From contig NZ_CP013443.1 in assembly GCF_001718835.1 (NCBI RefSeq), positions 2,480,001 through 2,544,000 on the forward strand: a stretch of DNA of 64,000 nucleotides. The letters run 5' to 3'. Positions 30,241 to 39,136 of this stretch are shown here, one piece after another. Every line of letters begins with the position of its first letter. Positions within the stretch are counted from its first letter, which is position 1. Origin of the DNA: Burkholderia cepacia (GTDB lineage Bacteria > Pseudomonadota > Gammaproteobacteria > Burkholderiales > Burkholderiaceae). Under the pieces are notes generated by a model. It did not search any database. It was not told where the DNA came from and was given only the letters and a program-made list of their open reading frames with translations. Made by a program: the position numbers and the translations under genes.

Positions 30241-30582
30241 TCAGTGGTTTTCCTTCGCGTGGTTGATCGAGTACTTCGGAATCTCGACCACCAGGTCCGA
30301 ATCTTCCTTCACGATCGCCTGGCACGACAGGCGCGACGTCGGCTCGAGGCCCCACGCCTTGTCCAACAGATCGTCCTCGTCCTCCTCGGACGGCGTCAGA
30401 TCGTTGAAGCCCTCGCGGATCACCACGTGGCACGTCGTGCACGCGCACGACTTCTCGCATGCATGCTCGATCTCGATCCCGTGTTCGAGCAGGTTGTCGC
30501 AGATACTCTTGCCGGGCGTCGCGTCGATCACCGCGCCATCCGGGCACAGTTCGACGTGAGGCAGCACCACCAGTTGAGGCAT
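30241..30582 (-). CDS. fdx: ISC-type [2Fe-2S] ferredoxin
   Basis: A 113-residue ferredoxin with the cluster motif CEKSCACTTCHVVI and the fourth ligand in LSCQAI, the adrenodoxin-like spacing of ISC ferredoxins. It supplies electrons to IscS/IscU during cluster formation. ATG 30582 (MPQLVVLPH) is used; the 16 upstream codons up to 30630 lack family similarity. Its place between hscA and iscX is the standard one. Confidence 0.95.
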   Translation of the reverse strand: MPQLVVLPHVELCPDGAVIDATPGKSICDNLLEHGIEIEHACEKSCACTTCHVVIREGFNDLTPSEEDEDDLLDKAWGLEPTSRLSCQAIVKEDSDLVVEIPKYSINHAKENH

Positions 30583-30671
30583 GTCCGTTCCGTCAGTCAA
30601 AGGTGCGGCGCCAGGCGCCGCACGGTTCAATATCGCGCGGGCCGTGACCGGCCGACGCGCAGTTCGTGAGT

Positions 30672-32540
30672 TCAGATCTCGTCGAGCCGGCGGCCCGACA
30701 GCGCGCGCTTGATGCTCTTGTCCATCCGGCGCGCCGCGAATTCGTCGGTACCGTCGGCCAGCGCCTTGGTCGCCGCTTCGATCGCGTTCGTATCGTCGCC
30801 TTGCGCGACCGCGCGCAGCGCCGCGGCCAACGCATCGACCTGCGTGCGCTCGTCAGCATCGAGCAGCTCGCCGTCGGCCGCCAGCGCGGCCTGCGTCGCC
30901 TCGAGCATCCGCTCGGCCTCGACCTGCGCTTCGCGCAGCGCGCGGGCGCGCATGTCGATTTCGGCGGTCTTGAAACTGTCCTCGAGCATCTTCGCGATGT
31001 CGTCGTCGGCGAGGCCGTACGACGGCTTCACGACGACCGACGCCTCGACGCCCGAATGCTGCTCACGCGCGAGCACCGACAGTAGCCCGTCCGCGTCGAC
31101 CTGGTAGGTCACGCGAATGCGCGCGGCGCCGGCCGTCATCGGCGGAATGCCGCGCAGCTCGAAGCGCGCGAGCGAGCGGCAGTCGGCGACGAGCTCGCGC
31201 TCGCCCTGCACGACATGGATCGCCATCGCGGTCTGGCCGTCCTTGAAGGTCGTGAATTCCTGCGCGCGTGCGATCGGAATCGTCGAGTTGCGCGGGATGA
31301 TCTTCTCGACGAGGCCGCCCATCGTCTCGACACCGAGCGACAGCGGAATCACGTCGAGCAGCAGCCAGTCGTCACCGCTGCCGCGATTGCCTGCGAGCAG
31401 GTCGGCCTGGATCGCCGCGCCGAGCGCGACGACCTGGTCCGGATCGAGGTTCACGAGCGGCGGCTGGCCGAAATACTTCGCGACCGCGTCGCGAATCACC
31501 GGCATGCGCGTCGCGCCACCGACGAGCACGACGCCCTTGATGTCGGCCGGCGTGACCTGCGCGTCGCGCAGCGCCTTGCGGGTCGGCGTGAGCGTGCGCT
31601 GCACGAGCGGCTCGACGAGCGACGCGAACGTGTCGTGCGAGATCGTCTGCACGAGATGCGCACCGCCCGACAGCGTGACGTCGAGCGACGCCTGCGGCTC
31701 GGACGACAGCGCTTCCTTCAGCACTCGCACACGGTCGAGCAGCAGGCGCACGTCCTCGGGCGCGAGCGTCTTCGCATCGATGCCGGCCTGCGCGAGCACG
31801 TGACCGAACAGCGCGTGGTCGAAATCGTCGCCGCCGAGCGCGGAATCGCCGCCCGCGGCCAGCACTTCGAACACGCCCTTCGTCAGCTTCAGGATCGACA
31901 GGTCGAACGTGCCGCCGCCGAGGTCGTACACCGCGTAGAGGCCTTCAGCCCCGTTGTCGAGACCGTAGGCAATCGCCGCGGCGGTCGGTTCATTCAGCAG
32001 GCGCAGCACGTTGAGGCCCGCGAGGCGCGCGGCGTCCTTGGTCGCCTGGCGTTGTGCTTCGTCGAAATACGCAGGCACCGTGATCACCGCGCCGACGAGG
32101 TCGTCGCCAAGCGAATCTTCCGCGCGATAGCGCAGCGTCGCGAGGATCTCGGCCGACACTTCGACCGGGCTCTTCACGCCGTCGACGGTGCGGATCTGCA
32201 CCATGCCCGGCGCCTCGACGAATTCGTACGGCGCGTTCGCCGCGCCTTCGACTTCGGCCTTGCCGCGCCCCATGAAGCGCTTGACCGACACGATCGTGTT
32301 GCGCGGATCGGTCGCGGCCTGCTCCTTCGCTTCGTGGCCGATGCGGCGGCCGCCCTTTTCGAGGTAGCGGACCACCGACGGCAGCAGTACACGGCCTGCT
32401 TCGTCCGGCAGTACCTCCGGCACGCTGTTGCGCACGGCCGCGACGAGCGAGTTCGTCGTGCCGAGATCGATCCCGACGGCGAGTCGCCGCTGATGCGGCG
32501 CCGGCGCCATGCCCGGTTCGGAAATTTGCAGTAAAGCCAT
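30672..32540 (-). CDS. hscA: Fe-S assembly chaperone HscA (Hsp70 family)
   Basis: A 622-residue DnaK-like ATPase that helps transfer clusters from IscU. The nucleotide-binding domain shows VGIDLGTTNSLVA, VYDLGGGTFDLSIL and VVLVGGATRMPVI; the substrate domain follows from about residue 400 (VIPLSLGVETMGG). It has the short C-terminal lid of HscA and no DnaK-type EEVD-like tail. It is located between hscB and fdx. Confidence 0.97.
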   Translation of the reverse strand: MALLQISEPGMAPAPHQRRLAVGIDLGTTNSLVAAVRNSVPEVLPDEAGRVLLPSVVRYLEKGGRRIGHEAKEQAATDPRNTIVSVKRFMGRGKAEVEGAANAPYEFVEAPGMVQIRTVDGVKSPVEVSAEILATLRYRAEDSLGDDLVGAVITVPAYFDEAQRQATKDAARLAGLNVLRLLNEPTAAAIAYGLDNGAEGLYAVYDLGGGTFDLSILKLTKGVFEVLAAGGDSALGGDDFDHALFGHVLAQAGIDAKTLAPEDVRLLLDRVRVLKEALSSEPQASLDVTLSGGAHLVQTISHDTFASLVEPLVQRTLTPTRKALRDAQVTPADIKGVVLVGGATRMPVIRDAVAKYFGQPPLVNLDPDQVVALGAAIQADLLAGNRGSGDDWLLLDVIPLSLGVETMGGLVEKIIPRNSTIPIARAQEFTTFKDGQTAMAIHVVQGERELVADCRSLARFELRGIPPMTAGAARIRVTYQVDADGLLSVLAREQHSGVEASVVVKPSYGLADDDIAKMLEDSFKTAEIDMRARALREAQVEAERMLEATQAALAADGELLDADERTQVDALAAALRAVAQGDDTNAIEAATKALADGTDEFAARRMDKSIKRALSGRRLDEI

Positions 32541-32594
32541 CTTGGTTCGTTCGGGCGCTCGGCCCGTTTGCTGCGCGTGCCGCGAGGCACGCGG

Positions 32595-33122
32595 TTAAGT
32601 TTCGAGGCGCTCGATCTGCGCGCCCACTTCCGACGCGACCCGTTCGATGAACATCAGCTGGCGCACTGCCTCGGCGGCCGCCTGATCGGCGCCGCTGTCG
32701 AGCAGCGTACCGAGACGCTCCACGCGAATGCGCCGCTCTTCGCGCAACTCGGCGAGCAGCGCGTCGAGCGCGTCGACATTGCGGGCGGCCGCGGCATCCT
32801 TGATGCCTTCGCGCCACTCCATCTGCTGCATCAGGAACGCAGGCTCCATCGCAGTGTTGTTTTCCGCACCGATGTCGACACCACGCAGGGACAACAGATA
32901 CGACGCGCGCTTCAGCGGATCGCGCAGCGTGCGATACGCCTCGTTCGCGCGGGTTGCCCATTGCATCGCGATGCGTTTCTGCGCATCGCCGGCCGCCGCG
33001 AAGCGGTCCGGATGCACCTGCGTCTGCACCGTCCGATAGGCGGCGTCGAGCGCCGTCTCGTCGAGCGCGAATTGCGCCGGCAGGTGAAACAGGTCGAAGT
33101 GGCTGTCTTTCAGCGAAACCAT
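32595..33122 (-). CDS. hscB: Fe-S assembly co-chaperone HscB (J-domain protein)
   Basis: A 175-residue J-protein that brings IscU to HscA. The J domain covers about residues 5-80, with the essential HPD in TQVHPDRF, and the C-terminal three-helix IscU-binding domain follows (about 90-175). ATG 33122 (MVSLKDSHFDLFHLP) is chosen since this matches the family start; the longer frame to 33200 is not conserved in character. Confidence 0.94.
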   Translation of the reverse strand: MVSLKDSHFDLFHLPAQFALDETALDAAYRTVQTQVHPDRFAAAGDAQKRIAMQWATRANEAYRTLRDPLKRASYLLSLRGVDIGAENNTAMEPAFLMQQMEWREGIKDAAAARNVDALDALLAELREERRIRVERLGTLLDSGADQAAAEAVRQLMFIERVASEVGAQIERLET

Positions 33123-33216
33123 CGTCGCGTTCAATTCCGGTTCGTCGCGCGGCAAACGCCGCACATTAAAAAGGCGGCCCGTGCCGCCTCTTGCCCGCAT
33201 CGCGCGGAGATCCGCG

Positions 33217-33540
33217 TCACACGCGGAACGATTCGCCGCAGCCGCACTCGTCCTTCACGTTCGGGTTGTTGAACTTGAACCCTTCATTCAGGCCTTCGCG
33301 GGCGAAGTCGAGCTCGGTGCCGTCGATGTACGCGAGACTCTTCGGATCGACGACCACCTTCACGCCATGGCTCTCGAACACCTGATCCTCGGGAGCCAGC
33401 TCGTCGACATACTCGAGCTTGTACGCGAGCCCCGAGCACCCGGTCGTGCGAACGCCAAGCCGCAGGCCCACACCCTTGCCGCGACGGACGAGGTATTTCT
33501 GGACGTGCTGTGCTGCTTTTTCGGTCAGTGTAATTGCCAT
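33217..33540 (-). CDS. iscA: Iron-sulfur cluster assembly protein IscA
   Basis: A 107-residue A-type carrier. The three cluster/iron-binding cysteines lie in TTGCSG and the C-terminal DECGCGESF, the invariant pattern of the family. It starts MAITLTEKAAQHV. It sits between iscU and hscB in the operon and probably passes [4Fe-4S] or [2Fe-2S] clusters to apoproteins. Confidence 0.96.
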   Translation of the reverse strand: MAITLTEKAAQHVQKYLVRRGKGVGLRLGVRTTGCSGLAYKLEYVDELAPEDQVFESHGVKVVVDPKSLAYIDGTELDFAREGLNEGFKFNNPNVKDECGCGESFRV

Positions 33541-33603
33541 GATGTCCTTGCCGCGGCGCGCCGATCGCGGTGCGCGGCGTTCCAGCTGGTCGCTCGATGC
33601 CGC

Positions 33604-34011
33604 TCAGGCTGCTGCCTGATCGCCTTCCTTGGTGTCGTGGCGCTTCTTGTAGTCGGCCACGGCTGCCTTGATCGCATCTTCCGCGAGGATCGAGCAGTGA
33701 ATCTTCACCGGCGGCAGCGCGAGTTCTTCGGCGATCTGCGTGTTCTTGATCGACAGTGCTTCGTCGAGCGTCTTGCCCTTCACCCACTCGGTGACGAGCG
33801 AGCTCGACGCGATCGCCGAACCGCAACCGTACGTCTTGAACTTCGCGTCTTCGATCACGCCGTCCGCGCCGACGCGGATCTGCAGCTTCATCACGTCGCC
33901 GCAGGCCGGCGCGCCGACCATGCCCGTGCCGACCGTGTCGTCGTCCTTCGCGAACGAACCGACGTTGCGCGGGTTTTCGTAGTGATCCAGAACCTTGTTG
34001 CTGTAAGACAT
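33604..34011 (-). CDS. iscU: Fe-S cluster scaffold IscU
   Basis: A 135-residue scaffold on which the cluster is built. Ligand cysteines are in GAPACGDV, TYGCGSAIA and KIHCSILAE, and the HscA recognition motif LPPVK is directly before the last. Asp in ACGD, which affects cluster stability, is present. It starts SYSNKVLDHYENPRNVG and lies 68 bases after iscS. Confidence 0.98.
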   Translation of the reverse strand: MSYSNKVLDHYENPRNVGSFAKDDDTVGTGMVGAPACGDVMKLQIRVGADGVIEDAKFKTYGCGSAIASSSLVTEWVKGKTLDEALSIKNTQIAEELALPPVKIHCSILAEDAIKAAVADYKKRHDTKEGDQAAA

Positions 34012-34079
34012 GACTCAGACTCCTTGACTCGTTACGTCTGCGTGCGCGAATCCGCCCGCGGGTATGTTCAATCCGGCGC

Positions 34080-35303
34080 TCAGTGTGCGGCCCATTCGAT
34101 CGTCGACAGATCGATGCCTTCCTGGTGCATTTCCCAGAGCGGCGACAGTTCGCGCAGCTTCGCGATCTTGCTGTTCAGCAGGTTGATCACGAAATCGACT
34201 TCCTGCTCCGTCGTGAAGCGGCCGACCGTGAAGCGGATCGAGCTGTGTGCCAGCTCGTCGTTGCGGCCGAGCGCACGCAGCACGTACGACGGCTCCAGCG
34301 ACGCCGACGTGCATGCGGAGCCCGACGACACCGCGACGTCCTTGATCGCCATGATCAGCGACTCGCCTTCGACGAAGTTGAAACTGATGTTGAGGTTGTG
34401 CGGGACACGGCGTTCCATGTCGCCGTTCACGTACGTTTCCTCGATCTGCGACAGGCCGCGCAGCAGCTTGTCGCGCAGCATGCGGACGCGCTCGTTTTCC
34501 GTCGCCATTTCTTCACGTGCGATGCGGAACGCTTCGCCCATGCCGACGATCTGGTGCGTCGGCAGCGTGCCCGAACGCATCCCGCGCTCATGGCCGCCGC
34601 CGTGCATCTGCGCCTCGATGCGCACACGCGGCTTGCGGCGCACGTACAGCGCGCCGATGCCCTTCGGGCCGTACGTCTTGTGTGCCGAGAACGACATCAG
34701 GTCGACCTTCAGCTTTGCGAGATCGATCCCGACCTTGCCGGTCGACTGGGCGGCGTCGACGTGGAACACGATGCCCTTCTCGCGGCAGATTTCACCGATC
34801 GTCTCGATGTCCTGGATTACGCCGATCTCGTTGTTCACGTGCATCACCGACACGAGGATCGTGTCCGGACGCAGCGCGGCCTTGAACACGTCGAGGTCGA
34901 TCAGTCCGTCATCCTTCACGTCGAGGTAGGTGACGTCGAAGCCGTCGCGCTCGAGCTCGCGGCACGTGTCGAGCACGGCCTTGTGCTCGGTCTTCACCGT
35001 GACGATGTGCTTGCCCTTGCCCTTGTAGAAGTTCGCGGCACCCTTGATCGCGAGGTTGTCCGACTCCGTTGCGCCGGACGTCCAGATGATCTCGCGCGGA
35101 TCCGCGTTCACGAGCGCGGCCACCTGTTCGCGCGCTTCCTCGACCGCACGCTCGGCATCCCAGCCGTACGCGTGGCTGCGCGATGCCGGGTTGCCGAACT
35201 GCTCGCGCAGGTACGGCACCATCTTGTCGACCACGCGCGGGTCGACCGGCGTCGTCGCGCTGTAATCCATGTAGATGGGCAGGTGGAGAGTCTCTTGGGT
35301 CAT
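34080..35303 (-). CDS. iscS: Cysteine desulfurase IscS
   Basis: A 407-residue PLP enzyme that turns cysteine into alanine and supplies sulfur to IscU and to tRNA thiolation. The PLP-lysine is in SFSAHKTYGPKG and the persulfide Cys in SGSACTSASLEPS. The end SPLWEMHQEGIDLSTIEWAAH is typical. ATG 35303 (MTQETLHLPIYMDYSATTP) is taken as start; upstream in-frame sequence overlaps the iscR end. It is the second gene of the operon, 65 bases after iscR. Confidence 0.98.
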   Translation of the reverse strand: MTQETLHLPIYMDYSATTPVDPRVVDKMVPYLREQFGNPASRSHAYGWDAERAVEEAREQVAALVNADPREIIWTSGATESDNLAIKGAANFYKGKGKHIVTVKTEHKAVLDTCRELERDGFDVTYLDVKDDGLIDLDVFKAALRPDTILVSVMHVNNEIGVIQDIETIGEICREKGIVFHVDAAQSTGKVGIDLAKLKVDLMSFSAHKTYGPKGIGALYVRRKPRVRIEAQMHGGGHERGMRSGTLPTHQIVGMGEAFRIAREEMATENERVRMLRDKLLRGLSQIEETYVNGDMERRVPHNLNISFNFVEGESLIMAIKDVAVSSGSACTSASLEPSYVLRALGRNDELAHSSIRFTVGRFTTEQEVDFVINLLNSKIAKLRELSPLWEMHQEGIDLSTIEWAAH

Positions 35304-35368
35304 CTGTCGCTCCGGGAATTCTGTGCAGGGACTATGTGCGTTATGGGGTATGGCGGGCGCCTTCGCGC

Positions 35369-35908
35369 TCACGAACTCGCGATGTTGAACACCGAATTGG
35401 GACCGAGCGGCATCGTGCGCACCGGCTCGGCCGGTGCGGCGACGGGCTCCGGCGTGCGGCGATCGCGCAACACCGCAGGGGCGCCCTCGCGTGCGCGCTG
35501 CTGATCGACGAGATCCTGCAGCGACACGGAGTCGAGGTATTCGACCATCTTCTGGTTCAGCGTCGACCACAGCTCGTGCGTCATGCAATGGCCGTCGGGC
35601 TGCTTCGAGCCGTCGCACGTGCCTTTGCCGCCGCACTGCGTGGCGTCGAGCGGTTCATCGACCGCGATGATGATGTCGGCGACGGTGACGTCCTGCGCGC
35701 GACGCGCGAGGTTGTAGCCGCCGCCCGGGCCGCGCACGGATTCGACGATTTCATGCCTGCGCAGCTTGCCGAACAGCTGTTCGAGATACGAGAGCGAAAT
35801 CCGCTGGCGCTGGCTGATGCCTGCAAGCGTCACCGGGCCCTGCTCCTGGCGCAGTGCCAAGTCAATCATCGCCGTGACGGCGAAACGGCCTTTGGTGGTG
35901 AGTCTCAT
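35369..35908 (-). CDS. iscR: Fe-S cluster regulator IscR (Rrf2 family)
   Basis: A 179-residue Rrf2-type regulator starting MRLTTKGRFAVTAMIDLAL, with the helix-turn-helix around residues 25-50 and the [2Fe-2S] cysteines in CGGKGTCDGSKQPDGHC, followed by the conserved THELW. With its cluster it represses its own operon; without it, it activates other genes. Two matching operators lie immediately upstream, supporting autoregulation. Confidence 0.97.
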   Translation of the reverse strand: MRLTTKGRFAVTAMIDLALRQEQGPVTLAGISQRQRISLSYLEQLFGKLRRHEIVESVRGPGGGYNLARRAQDVTVADIIIAVDEPLDATQCGGKGTCDGSKQPDGHCMTHELWSTLNQKMVEYLDSVSLQDLVDQQRAREGAPAVLRDRRTPEPVAAPAEPVRTMPLGPNSVFNIASS

Positions 35909-35925
35909 GGTGTCTAGGGGACTGC

Positions 35926-35950
35926 AATCTTGACGATTTTGGTCAAGTAT
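35926..35950 (-). promoter_or_regulatory. IscR type 1 operator, proximal
   Basis: A second 25-base copy, beginning ATACTTGACC and ending CGTCAAGATT on the minus strand. It covers the -10 element and the start point, 27 bases from the first copy, which places both on nearly the same helix face plus half a turn. Confidence 0.78.
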
Positions 35951-35973
35951 AAATATTTGACGTTTTTAGTCAA
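35946..35973 (-). promoter_or_regulatory. Promoter of the isc operon
   Basis: On the minus strand, -35 TTGACT (35968-35973) and -10 TATACT (35946-35951) are separated by 16 bases. This is unusually good for this GC-rich genome and lies 38 bases before the iscR ATG. Confidence 0.85.
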
Positions 35974-35977
35974 GTAT
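35953..35977 (-). promoter_or_regulatory. IscR type 1 operator, distal
   Basis: A 25-base near-palindrome beginning ATACTTGACT and ending CGTCAAATAT on the minus strand. It matches the remembered type 1 IscR consensus at nearly all defined positions and overlaps the -35 element. Confidence 0.82.
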
Positions 35978-36028
35978 CCATGTCTTTGAAAGGGTATTCG
36001 CGAAACGGTTAATGAAAACCGGCCGAAG

Positions 36029-36511
36029 TCAGCGCGGCACGCGCTGGCGCAGGGTGTCCAGCAAGCCGCGGCACGCGGCCTCACATTGGTCGAGCACCCG
36101 CTCGAAGCCCTGCGCGCCGCCGAAATAAGGGTCGGCAACCTCGGACGCTGTCGCGCCGGACGCGAATTCCATCAGCAGGCGCACCTTGTCGAGATGCTGC
36201 GGCGGACAGCGGCGGCGCAGCTCCGCGAGATTCGCCTCGTCCATCGCGAGCAGCAGGTCGAAGCGCTCGAAATCCGCCGCGCTCACCTGTCGTGCGCGCA
36301 GCGCCGACAGGTCGTAGCCGCGCGTGCGTGCCGCCGCCTGGGCACGGACGTCGGGCGGCTCGCCGACATGCCAGTCGCCGGTGCCGGCCGAATCGATCGC
36401 GATCCGGTCCGCCAGCGCGGCCGCATCGACCTGGTGACGCATCACGCCTTCCGCGGTGGGCGAACGGCAGATGTTGCCGAGACAGACGAAACAGATCGAA
36501 ACGCGGGTCAT
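36029..36511 (-). CDS. Low molecular weight protein-tyrosine phosphatase
   Basis: A 160-residue cytosolic phosphatase. The P-loop CLGNICRS (Cys10 to Ser17) and the general-acid loop DPYFGG are intact. No capsule or tyrosine-kinase gene is next to it, so a housekeeping role or a distant partner is likely. It sits upstream of the isc promoter region, on the same strand. Confidence 0.92.
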   Translation of the reverse strand: MTRVSICFVCLGNICRSPTAEGVMRHQVDAAALADRIAIDSAGTGDWHVGEPPDVRAQAAARTRGYDLSALRARQVSAADFERFDLLLAMDEANLAELRRRCPPQHLDKVRLLMEFASGATASEVADPYFGGAQGFERVLDQCEAACRGLLDTLRQRVPR

Positions 36512-36612
36512 CGCACTATCGGAAAGCCGCGGCGAACCGCGCGGGAGAAGAGCACGCCATTATACAAAGGCGACCGGAATCGCGCCGTCGCGCCACGCGA
36601 CGGCGACCTGCG

Positions 36613-36840
36613 TCAAAGCGCCTTGGGTGCGGCGAGCACGACACCGCCGGCTGCGGCGGGCAACGGCTTCGCCACGTCGTCGACCAGCCCGAACGACACC
36701 GCACGCGCCAGTTCGGCGGATGCCTGGTGAACCGCGAGCGGGCCACGCGACGGCGCGTCGCCGACGGCGTGCAGATAAGCGGCAGCCGCGAGCGGAACGA
36801 CGATTGCCAGCGGCCAGTACATCGATATTGTCTTTTTCAT
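36613..36840 (-). CDS. Small exported or membrane-anchored protein of unknown function
   Basis: A 75-residue product: MKKTISMYWPLAIVVPLAAAAYLHAVGD gives one hydrophobic signal or anchor segment, followed by a polar helix (HQASAELARAVSFGLVDDVAKPL) and a hydrophobic Pro-Ala end. AAGGAGGT lies eight bases before the ATG, a near-perfect ribosome site that supports a real gene. It is preceded by a gap of 129 bases after lutB and is not recognisable to me. Confidence 0.65.
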   Translation of the reverse strand: MKKTISMYWPLAIVVPLAAAAYLHAVGDAPSRGPLAVHQASAELARAVSFGLVDDVAKPLPAAAGGVVLAAPKAL

Positions 36841-36969
36841 GATGCGGACCTCCTTGACCTCGTACCCCGAAACCCAATTCCGGGGACTACAGACGAGATT
36901 CTATAGACCGCATCTATCGAGATAAATATCCAAATAGCGAACGCACTGTTGTCGCCGGATGAACAGTCG

Positions 36970-38379
36970 TCAGCCGAGGTGGCTTTGCGACGCTGCGTAC
37001 AGCTCGCGGAACGTGCGCCCGGTCGGGGTCGGCATGTCGCGCGTATCCATCCAGCCGCCCATCATCGGCAGGCGCCGCAGCGTGCCGCCGGCGCCCAGCC
37101 GCTCGAGGACGCGCACCGCAAGCTTCGTCGTCAGCGCGTACAGCATCGGCCGCCGCGCGACGAAACCCCATGCAGCGAGCGCCGCCCGCTCGCGCCACGG
37201 CCGCAGGTGCCGCTCGACCTGCTTCTCGCGCAGCGTGCGCAACAGATGCGACAACGGAATCCCGGCCGGGCAGACGCTGTCGCATTCTCCGCAAAGCGTC
37301 GCGGCCTGCGGCAGATCCAGCGCGCGATCGAGCCCGACGTAGCTCGGCGTCAGCACGGACCCCATCGGCCCCGGATAGACCCAGCCGTACGCATGGCCGC
37401 CGACCTTCTGGTAAACCGGACAATGGTTCATGCATGCGCCGCAGCGGATGCAACGCAGCATCTCCTGGAACTCGCCGCCGATCAGCCCCGTGCGGCCGCC
37501 GTCGACGAGCACCACGTAGTTGTGCTCGGGGCCGTCCTCGTCGTCCGGCCCGCGCGGCCCGGTCAGCAGCGAGAAATAGTTCGACGTCTTCTGCCCCGTC
37601 GCGGAGCGCGGCAGCAGGCGCATCGCGGTCGCGAGATCCTCGAGCGTCGGCAGCACCTTCTCGATACCCGTCACCGCCACGTGCACGCGCGGCATCACCG
37701 TGCACATCCCCTCGTTCCCTTCGTTCGTCACGATCGCGACCGAACCGGTCTCGGCAATCACGAAGTTGCCGCCGGTCACGCCCATGTCGGCCGACATGAA
37801 ATGCGGGCGCAGCACCTCGCGCGCCTCCCGCGTCATGTCCGGAATCTCGGTGAGCCGCTCGCGGTGGTGCGTGCGCGCGAACAGGTCGGCGATCTCGTCC
37901 TTGTCCTTGTGCACGACGGGCGCGATGATGTGGCTCGGCGGCTCGTTGTCGTTGATCTGCAGGATGTATTCGCCGAGATCCGTCTCGATCGACTGCACGC
38001 CCATTTCCGCGAGTACCGCGTTCAGGCGCATTTCCTCCGACACCATCGACTTGGTCTTGATGACCTTCTTCACGTCGTGGCGGCGCGCGATGTCGGCCAC
38101 GAGCCGCGCCGCGTCCGCCGTCGTTTCGGCGAACAGCACCGTCGTGCCGCGCCGCGTCGCCTCGCGCTCGAATGCCTCGAGCCACACGTCGAGGTTCTCC
38201 AGCGCGCGGTTGCGGCGCGCCTTCAGCGCGGCCCGCGTGGCCGGGAAGTCGATCGCGGTCATCGCGTCGGCGCGCGCGGACACGAACTTCGTCGACAGCT
38301 TCTTCAGGTTCTGCTGCAGGCGCTGGTCGGCCAGCTTCTGGCCGGCGCGCGCCTTGAAATGCATCGATTGGACTTGCAT
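36970..38379 (-). CDS. lutB: LutB/LldF-family L-lactate oxidation iron-sulfur protein
   Basis: A 469-residue protein with an N-terminal LUD domain (about residues 60-290, including IKTKSMVSEEMRLN and HIIAPVVHKDKDEIADLF) and a C-terminal ferredoxin-like part with IRCGACMNHCPVYQKVGGH and CGECDSVCPAGIPL, two [4Fe-4S] motifs. Together with LutA it forms the cytosolic L-lactate-to-pyruvate oxidation complex. It follows lutA by 34 bases. No lutC is adjacent. Confidence 0.92.
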   Translation of the reverse strand: MQVQSMHFKARAGQKLADQRLQQNLKKLSTKFVSARADAMTAIDFPATRAALKARRNRALENLDVWLEAFEREATRRGTTVLFAETTADAARLVADIARRHDVKKVIKTKSMVSEEMRLNAVLAEMGVQSIETDLGEYILQINDNEPPSHIIAPVVHKDKDEIADLFARTHHRERLTEIPDMTREAREVLRPHFMSADMGVTGGNFVIAETGSVAIVTNEGNEGMCTVMPRVHVAVTGIEKVLPTLEDLATAMRLLPRSATGQKTSNYFSLLTGPRGPDDEDGPEHNYVVLVDGGRTGLIGGEFQEMLRCIRCGACMNHCPVYQKVGGHAYGWVYPGPMGSVLTPSYVGLDRALDLPQAATLCGECDSVCPAGIPLSHLLRTLREKQVERHLRPWRERAALAAWGFVARRPMLYALTTKLAVRVLERLGAGGTLRRLPMMGGWMDTRDMPTPTGRTFRELYAASQSHLG

Positions 38380-38413
38380 CGCGGTATCGGGGAAAAGTGA
38401 GCGGAACCGGGCG

Positions 38414-39136
38414 TCAGACGTCGCCCGCCAGCACCTGCGCGACGTGCAGCACGCGCGTGTCGCGGTCGCCGGTGCGGCGCAACCGCCCTTCGATGTTCAG
38501 CATGCAGCCGAGATCGCCGAGCACGACGGCGCCCGCGCCCGACGCGCGCACGTTCGCACACTTCTCGTCCGCGATGGCCGCCGAGATGTCGCCGTACTTC
38601 ACCGCAAACGTGCCGCCGAAGCCGCAGCAGTGCTCGCAGTCCTTCATCTCGGTGACCGCGACGCCGCGCTGCGCAAGCAGCGCGCGCGGCTGTGCCTTCA
38701 CGCCGAGCTCGCGCAGGCCCGAGCACGAATCGTGATAGGTGACGGGCCCCGTGAATTCACCCGGCGCGAGCGAGACCTTCGCGACGTTCGCCAGGAAATC
38801 GGTCAGTTCATGGACCCTCTGCTGGAACCGCGTGTAGCGCCCCATCAGCTCGGGGTCGTCGCGGAACAGGTCGCCGTAGTGCGCGCGGATCATCCCGCCG
38901 CATGAACCCGACGGCGCGACGACGTAATCGAACTGCTCGAACTCGCGCAGCGTCTTTTCCGCGAGATCGCGGGCGAGCGCGCGGTCGCCCGAGTTGTAGG
39001 CCGGCTGGCCGCAGCAGGTCTGCGCGGGCGGCACGATCACCTCGTAGCCGGCGTCGCGAATCAGCTTGAGCGCCGAAAAACCGATTTCCGGACGCATCAG
39101 ATCGACCAGGCAGGTCACGAACAAACCGACTCGCAT
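38414..39136 (-). CDS. lutA: LutA/GlpC-like (Fe-S)-binding CCG-domain protein
   Basis: A 240-residue protein with two CCG domains: TCCGQPAYNSGD and GSCGGMI in the first half, DSCSGLRELG and CEHCCGFGGTFAVKYGDIS in the second. Such domains bind [4Fe-4S] clusters in heterodisulfide-reductase-like oxidoreductases. It heads the lutA-lutB pair and is divergent from the IclR regulator gene. Confidence 0.92.
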   Translation of the reverse strand: MRVGLFVTCLVDLMRPEIGFSALKLIRDAGYEVIVPPAQTCCGQPAYNSGDRALARDLAEKTLREFEQFDYVVAPSGSCGGMIRAHYGDLFRDDPELMGRYTRFQQRVHELTDFLANVAKVSLAPGEFTGPVTYHDSCSGLRELGVKAQPRALLAQRGVAVTEMKDCEHCCGFGGTFAVKYGDISAAIADEKCANVRASGAGAVVLGDLGCMLNIEGRLRRTGDRDTRVLHVAQVLAGDV

